Of a stretch of 64,000 nucleotides of DNA, positions 44,903 to 53,900 are shown piece after piece (the first letter of the stretch is position 1; each line of letters opens with the position of its first letter). A program made the translations under genes and the position numbers. This DNA comes from Oceanospirillaceae bacterium (GTDB lineage Bacteria; Pseudomonadota; Gammaproteobacteria; Pseudomonadales; Balneatricaceae), in NCBI GenBank assembly GCA_013215505.1, contig JABSQZ010000009.1, positions 1 through 64,000 on the forward strand. The letters are read 5' to 3'. Below the pieces are notes generated by a model, which was given only the letters and a program-made list of their open reading frames with translations, ran no database searches and was not told the origin of the DNA.

Positions 44903-45655
44903 TCAGTCACTTATATTTACGTTATGCTTAATCCAGGTATTTAATTTTTCGATTATACGGTTTTCGACTTTCATACTGCAAAGGATATAACGTTTGTTCC
45001 CTGCGGGGGTATCGGTGAAATGGATATATTTAAAATCGTTCTTTGACAACCCTACAGTCTCAATCATGCCGTCAGCTTCTTCCTCAGAGGCAAACATATA
45101 ATCAGCTCTGGCTGCCATGATCATTTGTAACATATTTGCATTTTCAGTTGTTACGGTTTGGCGTTTAGGATTTAGTGTGTCGATCAGCGAATCTATAAAC
45201 TTTCCGTAGGAGTATCCACTTTTCACCAATAGTTTTAGGTTTTGATTTGCAAAAAAGTTTTTGATTGATTTTAAACTGTTAGTTTTTCTATTATTGGCCA
45301 GTGCTATAGCTATCGTCGGTTTGTCTTGATATATAGCTCTGGTGTATTTTGCAAACACCTCCCTTTCAGGTTTTTTAAACCAGCCCACTAGGCAGTCTTT
45401 CCCCCTGTTTTGTTTGAGGATTTCCATCTGCCTTTTCGAGGGTGTTTTTACCCATAAATGTGGGATACCAGTATTTTGGAAAGCTCTGGTTGCCGGGGTA
45501 GCAGTTAAACCAACTGCGATGCCTGGCGCTACTGTTTCTAAATAGGGTGGCCGCTCGTTATAGTGAACGCGAAGCATTTCTTCAGCAGCACTTGAAAAAG
45601 TGAAACATTGAAGCACTGCTATTATTAAAAGGCTATGACCTAAATTTCGCTTCAT
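44903..45655 (-). CDS. Periplasmic solute-binding-like protein (family 3 type)
   Basis: 250 residues: signal peptide at about 1-23 (ending FSSAAEE), then LRVHYNERPPYLETVAPGIA, GLTATPATRAFQNTGIPHLW and KDCLVGWFKKPEREVFAKYT, the first lobe of a SBP_bac_3-like fold, then the second lobe with LLVKSGYSYGKFIDSLIDTL and AARADYMFASEEEADGMIET. No ABC transporter is adjacent. Its start codon overlaps the last bases of the truncated binding-protein fragment at 45633-45788, an apparent fusion scar, so its native promoter may have been replaced. The ribosome site is weak. Confidence 0.75.
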   Translation of the reverse strand: MKRNLGHSLLIIAVLQCFTFSSAAEEMLRVHYNERPPYLETVAPGIAVGLTATPATRAFQNTGIPHLWVKTPSKRQMEILKQNRGKDCLVGWFKKPEREVFAKYTRAIYQDKPTIAIALANNRKTNSLKSIKNFFANQNLKLLVKSGYSYGKFIDSLIDTLNPKRQTVTTENANMLQMIMAARADYMFASEEEADGMIETVGLSKNDFKYIHFTDTPAGNKRYILCSMKVENRIIEKLNTWIKHNVNISD

Positions 45656-45788
45656 TATTTTCTGTAATCTCGAAGGGCGGGTAATGGATTGCCAGTAAAG
45701 TTAATTCCCCGGCTATGGCAAGGGCGCAGAACAAAAAGAACAACCCAAGGCATAAGTATAAAAATGACTTTGATAGTCTAATGCACAT
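45633..45788 (-). pseudogene. N-terminal stub of another solute-binding protein
   Basis: A 51-codon frame: a strong signal peptide (MCIRLSKSFLYLCLGLFFLF, CALAIAGELT) followed by LLAIHYPPFEITENN, the first beta strand and substrate loop of a family 3 binding protein. It then runs directly into the beginning of the gene at 45655 and stops. A deletion between two tandem binding-protein genes explains this. The remaining gap 45789-46063 has no gene. Confidence 0.7.
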
Positions 45789-46063
45789 GCGATATATCTC
45801 TTGGTATTTAAGGCGTGTAAAAAAACCTCTATGGTCTTAAAGCTATAGACCATTGGCAAGTAAAGCAATAAGGCTACTACCTATGCTGAACCAGGTTCGC
45901 TGATAGTAGTGTTTTTTACTAAATGGATAGGGTTATAGATCAGCGTTTTAATGGAGGGGGTAGGCAGAATTTTTTATTGTAGTGGTCATGGTTTTATTAC
46001 CGATAATAAGCACAGCCTCTTCCAGGCTCGTCGCTGACAGTTTCTGCCTCATAGATTGTTCAG

Positions 46064-46930
46064 CTATCCTGCTAAGGTAACCAGAACCGTACCTGCAATG
46101 ACTATAAAAGTGCCCAGTAGTTTTAGGCTACTGAGCGCCTCTTTAAGTAGCCAATAACCCAACAGTAAAGCAAACACTAAACTAAGTTGTCGCAGCGAGC
46201 CCACGTAGGCAGTATTTGCCTTTGATAACGCGTACAGAAATAATCCATAGCTAGCAGTATTGAGCACAGCCACCAGTGACATAGCTGGCCAGTGTTGAGT
46301 TAGCTGCTGGCGAATAGCATGTGCTTTGTATTTGACTAATACCAACACAGCGTAGCCTATGGCAACCAACAGTGTGTAGCTGTAGAAATATATAAAAGGG
46401 TGAACCTGAGCGATGGCTATTTTTGACCAAATGGTCTGCAGTGCAGAGATAAGTGCTACCGCTAGCGCCAGCACAATACCTTTAATTGACAGCTTAGCAG
46501 CGTGATTTGAAAGTGATCTCGCGCCGGTGAAACTGAGCAACACGACCCCAGTGGTAATTAGCATAAGTGCACTAAAGCCAATGGCATCTAATTGCTCGTT
46601 TAAAAAAAACCAGGCAAACAGCGGTAAAAATAAGGTACTAGAGCGCGATACGGGGTAGGCGATACTCATATCTAAATGAAGATAGGCCAGCGCTAAGCAG
46701 TAGTAGCTAAAAAACACCAATAAAGCGGCGATGACCACCAGGTATAGCTGATTTAAACTGAGTGGGTAATGTTGCTGAAAATACACAAATGGCAGTAGTA
46801 AAAGACTGGCTTCAAGTATTTTACTCAGTGCAATGAAGAGATTAGGTTGCTCGGCAGATTTTAATAGGAAATTCCAATAAGCATGTAAAAAACCCGAGAT
46901 AAACATACTGACAATAACCAATGTTTCCAC
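46064..46930 (-). CDS. EamA/DMT-family transporter
   Basis: 288 residues with ten predicted membrane helices in two EamA repeats. The first starts VSMFISGFLHAYWNFLLKSA and includes MSIAYPVSRSSTLFLPLFAW; the second includes LALAVALISALQTIWSKIAI and YALSKANTAYVGSLRQLSLV. It should export or import a small metabolite. The frame uses a GTG start (METLVIVSMFI). It follows the HIT-like gene by 31 bp on the same strand, so the two probably form an operon opposite the LysR gene at 47548. Confidence 0.87.
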   Translation of the reverse strand: METLVIVSMFISGFLHAYWNFLLKSAEQPNLFIALSKILEASLLLLPFVYFQQHYPLSLNQLYLVVIAALLVFFSYYCLALAYLHLDMSIAYPVSRSSTLFLPLFAWFFLNEQLDAIGFSALMLITTGVVLLSFTGARSLSNHAAKLSIKGIVLALAVALISALQTIWSKIAIAQVHPFIYFYSYTLLVAIGYAVLVLVKYKAHAIRQQLTQHWPAMSLVAVLNTASYGLFLYALSKANTAYVGSLRQLSLVFALLLGYWLLKEALSSLKLLGTFIVIAGTVLVTLAG

Positions 46931-46961
46931 GCTGAACCCACAGTTTTAGTGACAAAATCAA

Positions 46962-47429
46962 TTAGATTGAGAAAAGTTGCGTAAAAGGCGACTGTTTGAC
47001 GGTAAGCTGCATGGCACTGATAAGGTCGCTAATTTGTGTTGGGCTGTGTGTCCGGTAAACATCGGTATAAATATTGTGACCCGAGGGGAAAAAGCGAATG
47101 CTCTCGCCGCGTTGTTGGTAGCGTTGCTGTTTATGCCTGCCAAATATATGGATATGCAGTTTAGCCGTTTGTGAAGCGTCTAAGCTCCAGTTTCCCATTT
47201 CTTGATAGTTAACTTTTTCCACCTTTAGCACGCTGTACATAGCTTTGGCGGCCAACATCGACGCCGCCATTAACTCAATGGCCTCCCGTTCGCTACAGTC
47301 AATACGGTCAGAGATATGCCTGCGCGGTTCCACCACTAAATGGCCCCCGTCAAGTTGGCAGTTAAGGGGTGTTTTAGGAAGACTTATACTAATCAGTTCG
47401 GTTGCGAAAAGCTCAATTGGTTGTTGCAT
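46962..47429 (-). CDS. HIT-like domain protein
   Basis: About 155 residues starting MQQPIELFATELISISLPKT. GGHLVVEPRRHISDRIDCSE and AAKLHIHIFGRHKQQRY-type sequence (TAKLHIHIFGR) match the HIT superfamily, in which the H-x-H-x motif carries the nucleotidyl-transfer histidine; here LHIHIFG lacks the third histidine of the classical HxHxHxx. It may be a diverged nucleotide-binding enzyme. I chose the ATG over the GTG at 47441. It is co-directional with the EamA transporter downstream. Confidence 0.65.
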   Translation of the reverse strand: MQQPIELFATELISISLPKTPLNCQLDGGHLVVEPRRHISDRIDCSEREAIELMAASMLAAKAMYSVLKVEKVNYQEMGNWSLDASQTAKLHIHIFGRHKQQRYQQRGESIRFFPSGHNIYTDVYRTHSPTQISDLISAMQLTVKQSPFTQLFSI

Positions 47430-47547
47430 ATAGAAGTCCACAGAAAATGTAATATTCGGAATAGAAGTAAGTATGTGGATGATTTAAGTGTTGGTAAAAC
47501 GATTTGTTTGCTACCATCGATTGAGTTTTTATCAACCGTAGACAGCT

Positions 47548-48420
47548 ATGAAAAATATATCGCTCAACAGCATTAAAACCTTCGTGGTCGCCGCCCACTA
47601 CTTAAGCTTTAAAAAGGCTGCTGAGCAATTGCATGTCACGCCGGGAGCAGTAAGCCGACAAATAAGAAGCTTAGAGCAGCAATTAGCTGCGCCGTTGTTT
47701 CGACGTCAGCATAGAGAAGTTCAGCTGACTCAAGCGGGTGTCGACTATCTAAAATGGGTAAAGCCGGCGCTAGCTGAAATAGACAGTGCTAACCAGCTGC
47801 TTATCAATCGATCAAAACAACGCAATTTAAAGATACAAACATCGCCCACTTTTGCCTTACATTGGTTGATTCCCCGCCTGGCAAGCTTTAAGCAGCAGTA
47901 TCCAGAAATACAGATTGAAATTGCTACCTCCTCATATTCGATTGACCCGGATCCTGCTTTTAACTTGTATATAAGGCGTGATCCAGCACAGTTCTCTGGC
48001 TTGAAAAGCCGGCCATTTATGATTGAATATTGTTACCTTGTTTGTGCACGCAGTATTTTGCAAGGGAGCAGAAATTTATTGCAGCTTATGCAAACAGCCC
48101 CTTTAATTACCTACAAAACACGTCCTGGATTATGGCAGCACTGGTTTGATGAAGCTGGCTTAAGTTGCCCGCAAAAAGAGCAGGATATTAGCTTTGAAAA
48201 TACCATATTTGCGATCCAAGCGGCGGTAGAAGGGCTAGGTGTTGCCTTGATACCGCAAGTGTTTTTAACTGATTTGCTGCACTCGAATGCCTTAGTGCTA
48301 CCTTTTTCTATGCAGCCGATAGCGACAGGGCATTATCATGTGTTGACACAATCCGAACAGTTGAACCCCACTGAACAGCTGTTTTTAGATTGGCTGCAAA
48401 GAGAGGGGTTAAATGAATAA
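47548..48420 (+). CDS. LysR-family regulator (GcvA-like)
   Basis: 290 residues: MKNISLNSIKTFVVAAHYLS, FKKAAEQLHVTPGAVSRQIR and PLFRRQHREVQLTQAGVDYL form the winged helix. TSPTFALHWLIPRLASFKQQ starts the effector domain of the GcvA-like branch, with AAVEGLGVALIPQVFL near the end. It is divergent from the HIT-like/EamA operon with a ~120 bp shared intergenic region and most likely regulates it. Confidence 0.88.
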   Translation: MKNISLNSIKTFVVAAHYLSFKKAAEQLHVTPGAVSRQIRSLEQQLAAPLFRRQHREVQLTQAGVDYLKWVKPALAEIDSANQLLINRSKQRNLKIQTSPTFALHWLIPRLASFKQQYPEIQIEIATSSYSIDPDPAFNLYIRRDPAQFSGLKSRPFMIEYCYLVCARSILQGSRNLLQLMQTAPLITYKTRPGLWQHWFDEAGLSCPQKEQDISFENTIFAIQAAVEGLGVALIPQVFLTDLLHSNALVLPFSMQPIATGHYHVLTQSEQLNPTEQLFLDWLQREGLNE

Positions 48421-48570
48421 TTCTTAGCTGAACAGACATGGATTATTCAATCAGGCAAAACAAAATCAGCTTTCGCTAGCGTAAAAACTGACATATTTCA
48501 GATAGTTGTTGACCCTCCCCAAAGAGGAGACTTTATTCTCCCTCTTCAGAAGAAATAGTGAGACTTTTAA

Positions 48571-49374
48571 ATGTTCACAATTGGTGAGTTCTCTCGGATT
48601 ACAACTATTACCGTAAAAGCGTTACGCCTATATCATGATAAAGGACTTTTACAGCCATCATTTATAGATCAAGACACTAATTATCGGTATTACGCTAAGA
48701 GGGATATAGAAATTGCCTCTGTTATTTCAGAGTTAAAAACGATGAAATTCAGCTTGTCCGAAATCAAGAATGCTTTATCGGAAATGACAGATGAAGCGGA
48801 GATGACGCAAGTGTTAGCGCAAAAGAAAACAAAAATTGAAAAGGAAATTGAAAGTCTCAATGCTATTTCTTCTGTTATTGATGTGATATTAACGAAAGAG
48901 AGAGAGGCTTTAAAAATGACTGTAGATACAGGCGATGTACAACGTAAGCAGCTGGCAGACATAGATGTCATATTACTTAAGTGGCAGGGTGAGTACAGTG
49001 AAACTGGTAAAGCCATGGGCAAATTATACAGGGCAGGTGGCAGGCATGCGGCAGGGCCTGCTTTCAACTTGTATTTTGATGCTGAGTTTAAAGAAGTCGC
49101 AACAGTCGAATCCTGTTTGCCGGTCAAGAAGAAGGTAAAAAGTAAATTGGCCTATAAATGTTTAAAAGGGGGAGACTTCTATACGCTAGTCCATATAGGT
49201 CCCTATGAAAAAATTGGCGCTAGTTATGCAAAGATATTCGCACACATAAAAAGCCAGGGGCATACCGCCAGTATTCCCAGTCGGGAAATTTATATAAAAG
49301 GGCCAGGGATGATATTCAAAGGTAATTCAGAAAAATATTTAACAGAGATTCAAATTCCTATTAGTGTTGATTAG
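48571..49374 (+). CDS. MerR-family regulator with GyrI-like effector domain
   Basis: 267 residues. The N-terminal MerR helix-turn-helix (MFTIGEFSRITTITVKALRL, YHDKGLLQPSFIDQDTNYRY) is followed by a coiled coil (MTQVLAQKKTKIEKEIESLN) and a C-terminal GyrI-like/AraC-effector domain (GGDFYTLVHIGPYEKIGASY, REIYIKGPGM, YLTEIQIPI). This is the BltR/BmrR architecture of multidrug-responsive regulators. Target genes are not adjacent in an obvious way. Its stop lies upstream of a cluster of hairpins. Confidence 0.88.
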   Translation: MFTIGEFSRITTITVKALRLYHDKGLLQPSFIDQDTNYRYYAKRDIEIASVISELKTMKFSLSEIKNALSEMTDEAEMTQVLAQKKTKIEKEIESLNAISSVIDVILTKEREALKMTVDTGDVQRKQLADIDVILLKWQGEYSETGKAMGKLYRAGGRHAAGPAFNLYFDAEFKEVATVESCLPVKKKVKSKLAYKCLKGGDFYTLVHIGPYEKIGASYAKIFAHIKSQGHTASIPSREIYIKGPGMIFKGNSEKYLTEIQIPISVD

Positions 49375-49405
49375 GCTAGATGTGATTAAATTTACTCTCT
49401 TAAAT

Positions 49406-49564
49406 GCGAACGATAAAGCGCTCTGCTGATCGCTTTTCCGTTCGCTGGTCGGGGTGTACAGAGTCCCCGATCTTGTTGTAACTGACAGGCAGACTTGCAT
49501 GTCTGTAGGTGCGATGCCTATAGCTCCCATAGTCGCTAAGCCAGAGGCGTATCGCATTATCACC
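49406..49564. other. Cluster of four hairpins between convergent genes
   Basis: Successive stems: gcgaacg/cgttcgc (49406-49412/49439-49445) with inner aaagcg/cgcttt; tcgggg/ccccga (49449-49454/49465-49470); cagac/gtctg (49490-49494/49501-49505); and a bulged stem from ggtgcgatgcct (49508) to aggcgtatcgcattatcacc (to 49564). There is no poly-T run typical of a terminator. It could be a structured RNA, a bidirectional terminator or a relic mobile palindrome. Confidence 0.5.
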
Positions 49565-49570
49565 CATTTC

Positions 49571-50449
49571 TTAGGCTTTCAAAGCATCTGCCAGTTCAGT
49601 CATCAGCCACTGAATTTTGCTTTCATATTGACGGCGTCTTTCGCAAATCAAATACAAATCTTCTGCGACGGATGTCAGGTCAATGCTGGTGATACTGACT
49701 AAGTTGTCATCACTGCTATCAAGTAAATAATCCGGGACGATTCCTATGCCTAAACCTAGCTCTACGGCTTCAAGTTTAGCCAGGTTGCTGGAAACTGATT
49801 GGCTGTTAAGTAGCGTAATATCCAGGTCTGATTTTGCGAACAGTGTCTGAAACTCATTCTTCCCTCTGGCCTGCATAACCAGTTGGTGCTGGGATAATTG
49901 CTGCAAATTGACAGGCGTTCCCTGTTGTTCAAGGTAATTTACGCTGGCGACCATTCGCTTGGTGATGGTTTTCAGATAAATGCTATGAAAGCCCACATCA
50001 GGCGGCCCAGAGTTAGTGGCAATATCAATTTTATCTTCAAAAAAACGTTTCTTAGCGGCTGTTTCCTGAAGATGAATAGTCAGTTGCGGATAGCTGTTCT
50101 TTAACTTGGCTATGACCGGTAATAATAGCTTAGTGCCAATAGAGGCAGAGCTGGATAGGCTGATCTCGCCACTGGCTACTGAACCACTTTGGATAATCTG
50201 CAATTGCGCCGCCAGGCGGTCAAAGCTATAGGACGTTTCTCTGGCCAGAGCCTCGCCTTCTGAGGTTAATGCGAACTGATGTTTACTCTTTCTATTCAGC
50301 AGCTTAACACCGAGTATTTGCTCTAGCTTGCGGATCTGGATGCTGACGGTGGATTGAGAAATACATAACTGCTCAGCCGCTTTAGTAAAGCTGCCTGTTT
50401 CGGCCAGGGCATGGAAATACTTAAGCAAGGGCAGCAGTTTATTTATCAT
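49571..50449 (-). CDS. LysR-family regulator divergent from an MFS transporter
   Basis: About 292 residues starting MINKLLPLLKYFHALAETGS. The TTG five codons earlier is an alternative, but gaga lies well placed before the ATG. FTKAAEQLCISQSTVSIQIR and KLEQILGVKLLNRKSKHQFA form the DNA-binding domain; EISLSSSASIGTKLLLPVIA starts the effector domain, with AVELGLGIGIVPDYLL near the end. It is head to head with the transporter gene at 50548 (98-bp gap), its probable target. Confidence 0.88.
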   Translation of the reverse strand: MINKLLPLLKYFHALAETGSFTKAAEQLCISQSTVSIQIRKLEQILGVKLLNRKSKHQFALTSEGEALARETSYSFDRLAAQLQIIQSGSVASGEISLSSSASIGTKLLLPVIAKLKNSYPQLTIHLQETAAKKRFFEDKIDIATNSGPPDVGFHSIYLKTITKRMVASVNYLEQQGTPVNLQQLSQHQLVMQARGKNEFQTLFAKSDLDITLLNSQSVSSNLAKLEAVELGLGIGIVPDYLLDSSDDNLVSITSIDLTSVAEDLYLICERRRQYESKIQWLMTELADALKA

Positions 50450-50547
50450 TATCTGTTTTCTCAATAAAGAACATTAGTTTTATATATTTTTAACACGACT
50501 CTCGTCTGGGTACAATCATCAGCATCATAAGTGATATCAAGAGAGCG

Positions 50548-51792
50548 ATGATGAAACTGGATTCACGTTACAAATTACATCAAGCGATTAATGTTGGCAC
50601 CCTCGGTGTCTTTGGGCCGGTGATGGTGTTGTTTTGTATGCACAAAGGCATGAACTTGTACCAGATTGGGCTTTTTTTTGCCGCTTACTTTGCTGCCATC
50701 ACTTGCTTTGAATTACCCTCGGGAGCCTGGGCAGATAAATTTGGCAGGCTTAAAGTGTTTCATTGGGCTAAGCTGTTCGATTGTCTCAATTTTGTACTGC
50801 TGATTTGTTTTGATGCAGTTGAACTGATTATTCTGGCGTCTTTTATTGGTGGAATTGGTCGTGCATTGGGTTCTGGTGCATTAGAGGCCTGGTATGTTGA
50901 GTCGCTTAAGGCGCAGCGGCGCCACAGTGAAATCGGCCAACAACTCAGTTCTGCACACGCATGGTCAATGCTGGGTATGGCCATAGGAGCATTGCTGGGG
51001 GCAGGCTTAGTGCAGTTATTTGGCAATCAGCTGAACCCCGATAATCCCTATTTATTTACTTTAATGACGGTTCTCATCCTACATACTTTTATTTTATGCA
51101 GCATGGGCTATTTTTTTCAGGAGGGTGAAAGGTACGCAAGCAGCGATCAGGGAATTAACTCCGACTTGGCTAGGATAAGAGAAGCGCTGTTAATATGCTG
51201 CAGTGAAGCAAATTTGCGGATTGTACTATTAATGCAGCTATTATTTGGAGTGTTGCTGACAAGTAGTCAAACCTATTGGCAACCCAAGCTACAAACTATG
51301 CTAAAAGCCGACACTGAGATATTCATTTTTGGCTGGGTATCGGCGTTATTTTATGTTTGTGCAGCAATAGCCGCTAGCCTGGTAAAGAGGGTGTTGAGCA
51401 AGCTGGACAGTCAGCTAAATTCACTGTTATTTCTATTGTTTTCAATGTCTTCCTTAATCTTGATAGCTATGGCATTAAGCCAGTCTGTCGGCGGTTTTAT
51501 CGGGTTCTATTGCGCTTTTGGTTTTTTCATATTCACTGTAAAACCGATACTTGCCACTATTATGCACCAACGAGTCTGCGATAGGTTTAGAGCTACCTCA
51601 TTATCAGTGCTCTCTTTAACGTTTAATTTGGGTGGTTTGCTGCTGGGGTTGTTGTTTAGCCTGATTGCCGACAACTTAGGTATCGATGTACTTTGGTGCG
51701 TTATCGGCGGATTGAGTTCAATAACCTTATTGTTGCTCAAATACAGATATGCTGTGCTGATCCCCGTTAGCTTAAAATCAAAGCAAAGCTAA
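50548..51792 (+). CDS. Major facilitator superfamily transporter
   Basis: 414 residues with about twelve membrane helices. FELPSGAWADKFGRLKVFHW is the conserved MFS loop 2-3 motif (G-x-x-x-D-x-x-G-R-x-x). FIGGIGRALGSGALEAWYVE lies in helix 4, and the last helices include LTFNLGGLLLGLLFSLIADN. It most likely exports or imports small molecules by proton coupling; the loop resembles tetracycline-type efflux proteins. Regulated perhaps by the divergent LysR gene. Confidence 0.88.
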   Translation: MMKLDSRYKLHQAINVGTLGVFGPVMVLFCMHKGMNLYQIGLFFAAYFAAITCFELPSGAWADKFGRLKVFHWAKLFDCLNFVLLICFDAVELIILASFIGGIGRALGSGALEAWYVESLKAQRRHSEIGQQLSSAHAWSMLGMAIGALLGAGLVQLFGNQLNPDNPYLFTLMTVLILHTFILCSMGYFFQEGERYASSDQGINSDLARIREALLICCSEANLRIVLLMQLLFGVLLTSSQTYWQPKLQTMLKADTEIFIFGWVSALFYVCAAIAASLVKRVLSKLDSQLNSLLFLLFSMSSLILIAMALSQSVGGFIGFYCAFGFFIFTVKPILATIMHQRVCDRFRATSLSVLSLTFNLGGLLLGLLFSLIADNLGIDVLWCVIGGLSSITLLLLKYRYAVLIPVSLKSKQS

Positions 51793-51853
51793 TGGATGTC
51801 TCATTTATAATTTAAAGCAAAAAATCTGCGCGCGAATATGCACTTGTCGCAAT

Positions 51854-51956
51854 GATCTCTTACCCATTTCTCAGTAGCTAGCGACAGACGGTGGCGATAA
51901 GATTAGTCGCTGTTGCAGTTAGCTGCAACCGCTAATCTGCTGCGTTGGTAAGAGAT
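51854..51956. repeat. Palindromic hairpin element
   Basis: Outer arms atctcttacc/ggtaagagat (51855-51864/51947-51956) enclose a strong inner hairpin 51900-51938: agattag/ctaatct and gttgcag/ctgcaac with a short loop. It lies between the transporter gene and the nitroreductase promoter. Further right, 51977-52042 contains another weak inverted repeat (ccggaaat/atttccgg). Confidence 0.55.
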
Positions 51957-52060
51957 ATGGAGAGTCGATTATTCCCGGAAATATTGGCTCTGGTGAGCGA
52001 TTAGCCAGATCTTTGGCAGTGCGAAAAGCCAGACAAATTTCCGGCCAATAAAAATTGGTA

Positions 52061-52106
52061 TTGACGTTAGTACGATATCGAACTATAGTAGTTCGAAATC
52101 GAACTA
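52061..52106 (+). promoter_or_regulatory. Sigma-70 promoter with overlapping MarR-type operator
   Basis: The -35 box is TTGACG (52061-52066), the spacer exactly 17 bp, and the -10 box TATAGT (52084-52089). A perfect dyad tagttcga-aa-tcgaacta (52089-52106) covers the expected transcription start, and a second palindrome cgatatcg (52073-52080) sits in the spacer. The MarR protein at 53221, encoded in the same operon, is the obvious candidate to bind, giving autorepression. Binding is inferred. Confidence 0.75.
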
Positions 52107-52124
52107 ATTATGGAGATCGCTATC

Positions 52125-53228
52125 ATGCAATCAAGCAGGAGAAAGTTTTTAACAATACTGGGCGGCGGAACTGTTTTAGCGGCAATCAGTGCAGGTACTT
52201 TCCTCTCAACTCGTACACCGCACCAAGCACTGGCACCTTGGGATATGGCTGGAAACTATACCGATGTGCGTAAATGGGCTCTGTCGTATGCCTTACTTGC
52301 GCCCAATCCGCACAATCGCCAGCCATGGCAGGTCGATTTATCGATAGCAGATCAAGTCACTATTTATCGTGATAAATCTAAAGACTTACCACACACAGAC
52401 CCTTTTGAGCGGCAGCTGACTATAGGCATGGGCTGCTTTCTTGAGTTGCTGTCTATCGCGGCGACCAAGGCCAATCACAAAGTCTCCTTTGATCTCTTTC
52501 CCGAAGGTGAAGATGGCCCCATCGCAATTGCGACATTCAGCAAGGGCACGACAGTGGATCCACTGTTTGCCCATGTTATGGATCGCCGCTCCTGCAAAGA
52601 GCCGTTCCTGGACAAAGCCGTTCCAGTGGCGCTAGCCCAACAGCTATCAGGTTATGGCAACGTCATTACCGATGCCGATAAAGTCGCAACGATAAAGAAA
52701 CTGAGCTGGAACGCCTGGATGGTGGAGGCCGAAACACCGCGCACCTGGAAAGAAAGCATTGATCTGATGCGTATCGGAAAAGCAGAAATTAATGCTAACC
52801 CCGACGGCATAGATCTGGGTGGCCCGTTGATGGCAACCCTGAAACTGGTGGGCATTATGAGCCGTGAATCTCAGCTCGACAAAGAATCCAGCGGCTATAA
52901 GGAAGGGGTGAAAATGTACCAGAATATGCTGAACGCAACCCCCGCCTACTGTACAATTACCAGCCCTTCCAGCTCGCGTGAAGATCAAATCGCAGCGGGA
53001 AGAAAATGGATTCGCCTGAATCTGATGACCACAGCACTGGGGCTTTCATTACACCCTATCAGTCAGGCGTTGCAGGAATATCCGGAAATGGCGGAACATT
53101 ACACCCAGGCACATCAATTGCTGGCAGAGCCTGGCCACACAGTGCAAATGCTTGGCAGACTCGGCTTTGGTCCAACTATTGCGCGCACACCTAGGTGGCC
53201 GCTAGAGGCAAAAATAATTAATGGATAA
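52125..53228 (+). CDS. Tat-exported nitroreductase-like flavoprotein
   Basis: About 367 residues starting MQSSRRKFLTILGGGTVLAA. I prefer this ATG because ggag lies eight bases upstream, while the ATG at 52110 is too close to the promoter. SRRKFLT is a twin-arginine signal motif, so the folded protein is exported to the periplasm. The body has ALLAPNPHNRQPWQVDL, typical of nitroreductase-like FMN-binding proteins, and AGRKWIRLNLMTTALGLSLH-type sequence near the end. It forms an operon with the MarR gene, overlapping it by 8 bases. Substrate (quinone, nitro or halogenated compound) unknown. Confidence 0.82.
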   Translation: MQSSRRKFLTILGGGTVLAAISAGTFLSTRTPHQALAPWDMAGNYTDVRKWALSYALLAPNPHNRQPWQVDLSIADQVTIYRDKSKDLPHTDPFERQLTIGMGCFLELLSIAATKANHKVSFDLFPEGEDGPIAIATFSKGTTVDPLFAHVMDRRSCKEPFLDKAVPVALAQQLSGYGNVITDADKVATIKKLSWNAWMVEAETPRTWKESIDLMRIGKAEINANPDGIDLGGPLMATLKLVGIMSRESQLDKESSGYKEGVKMYQNMLNATPAYCTITSPSSSREDQIAAGRKWIRLNLMTTALGLSLHPISQALQEYPEMAEHYTQAHQLLAEPGHTVQMLGRLGFGPTIARTPRWPLEAKIING

Positions 53229-53670
53229 ACAAACGCTGCCTTTGTATTTCGAGTTGTTTACTGAAATTGGCATCATCCAACAACTCAGTCGTGCTCTTTT
53301 GGAAACACGGCTACCTCAAGGCTTTTTACAATCACACTTTTCAGTGTTAAATCATCTGATTCGGGTGCAGGATGGGCGCACTCCGCTGGAAATTGCCAGG
53401 GCTTTTCAGGTGCCAAAAACCACTATGACTCACACACTTTCTGGGCTGGAGAAGCACGGTCTTATTGAAATGCGGCCCAACCCGAAAGATGGGCGCAGTA
53501 AGTGTGTGTGGCTGACCGACCAAGGCAGGGAGTTCCGGCAAGCGTCGATTGAAAAGCTGGGTCTGGCGATGACAGACTTAGCGGAACATTTCGATCTGGA
53601 TAAAATTGCTCAAATCCTGCCAACCCTGAAAGAGCTGCGTATCTATCTGGATGAGAATAGAGATAAGTGA
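53221..53670 (+). CDS. MarR-family regulator
   Basis: 149 residues: RTPLEIARAFQVPKTTMTHT, LSGLEKHGLIEMRPNPKDGR and SKCVWLTDQGREFRQ form the winged helix with its recognition helix and wing. It probably acts as a dimer repressing the operon promoter through the tagttcga dyad. The start overlaps the end of the nitroreductase gene, indicating coupling, an arrangement common for MarR proteins with their effector enzyme. Confidence 0.9.
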   Translation: MDKQTLPLYFELFTEIGIIQQLSRALLETRLPQGFLQSHFSVLNHLIRVQDGRTPLEIARAFQVPKTTMTHTLSGLEKHGLIEMRPNPKDGRSKCVWLTDQGREFRQASIEKLGLAMTDLAEHFDLDKIAQILPTLKELRIYLDENRDK

Positions 53671-53900
53671 GCAGCCGGAGTAAATAGTAGTGTTTTTATA
53701 CTGACTTAATCTATTTTTCCAGCTGCTAAGTGGTCTAATTTATTGGCTAATTTGGCATAAAAATGACTTTTCTAACTTGCCTAATAAATGCAACCCAATC
53801 TCCTTTTATAGGGGCAATACCGGCAAAATACATGCTAGGGAGGATATACTTCGGCTTATAAGATATCTGCCGTTATAAATGCAAAAGTACAGACATAGAC

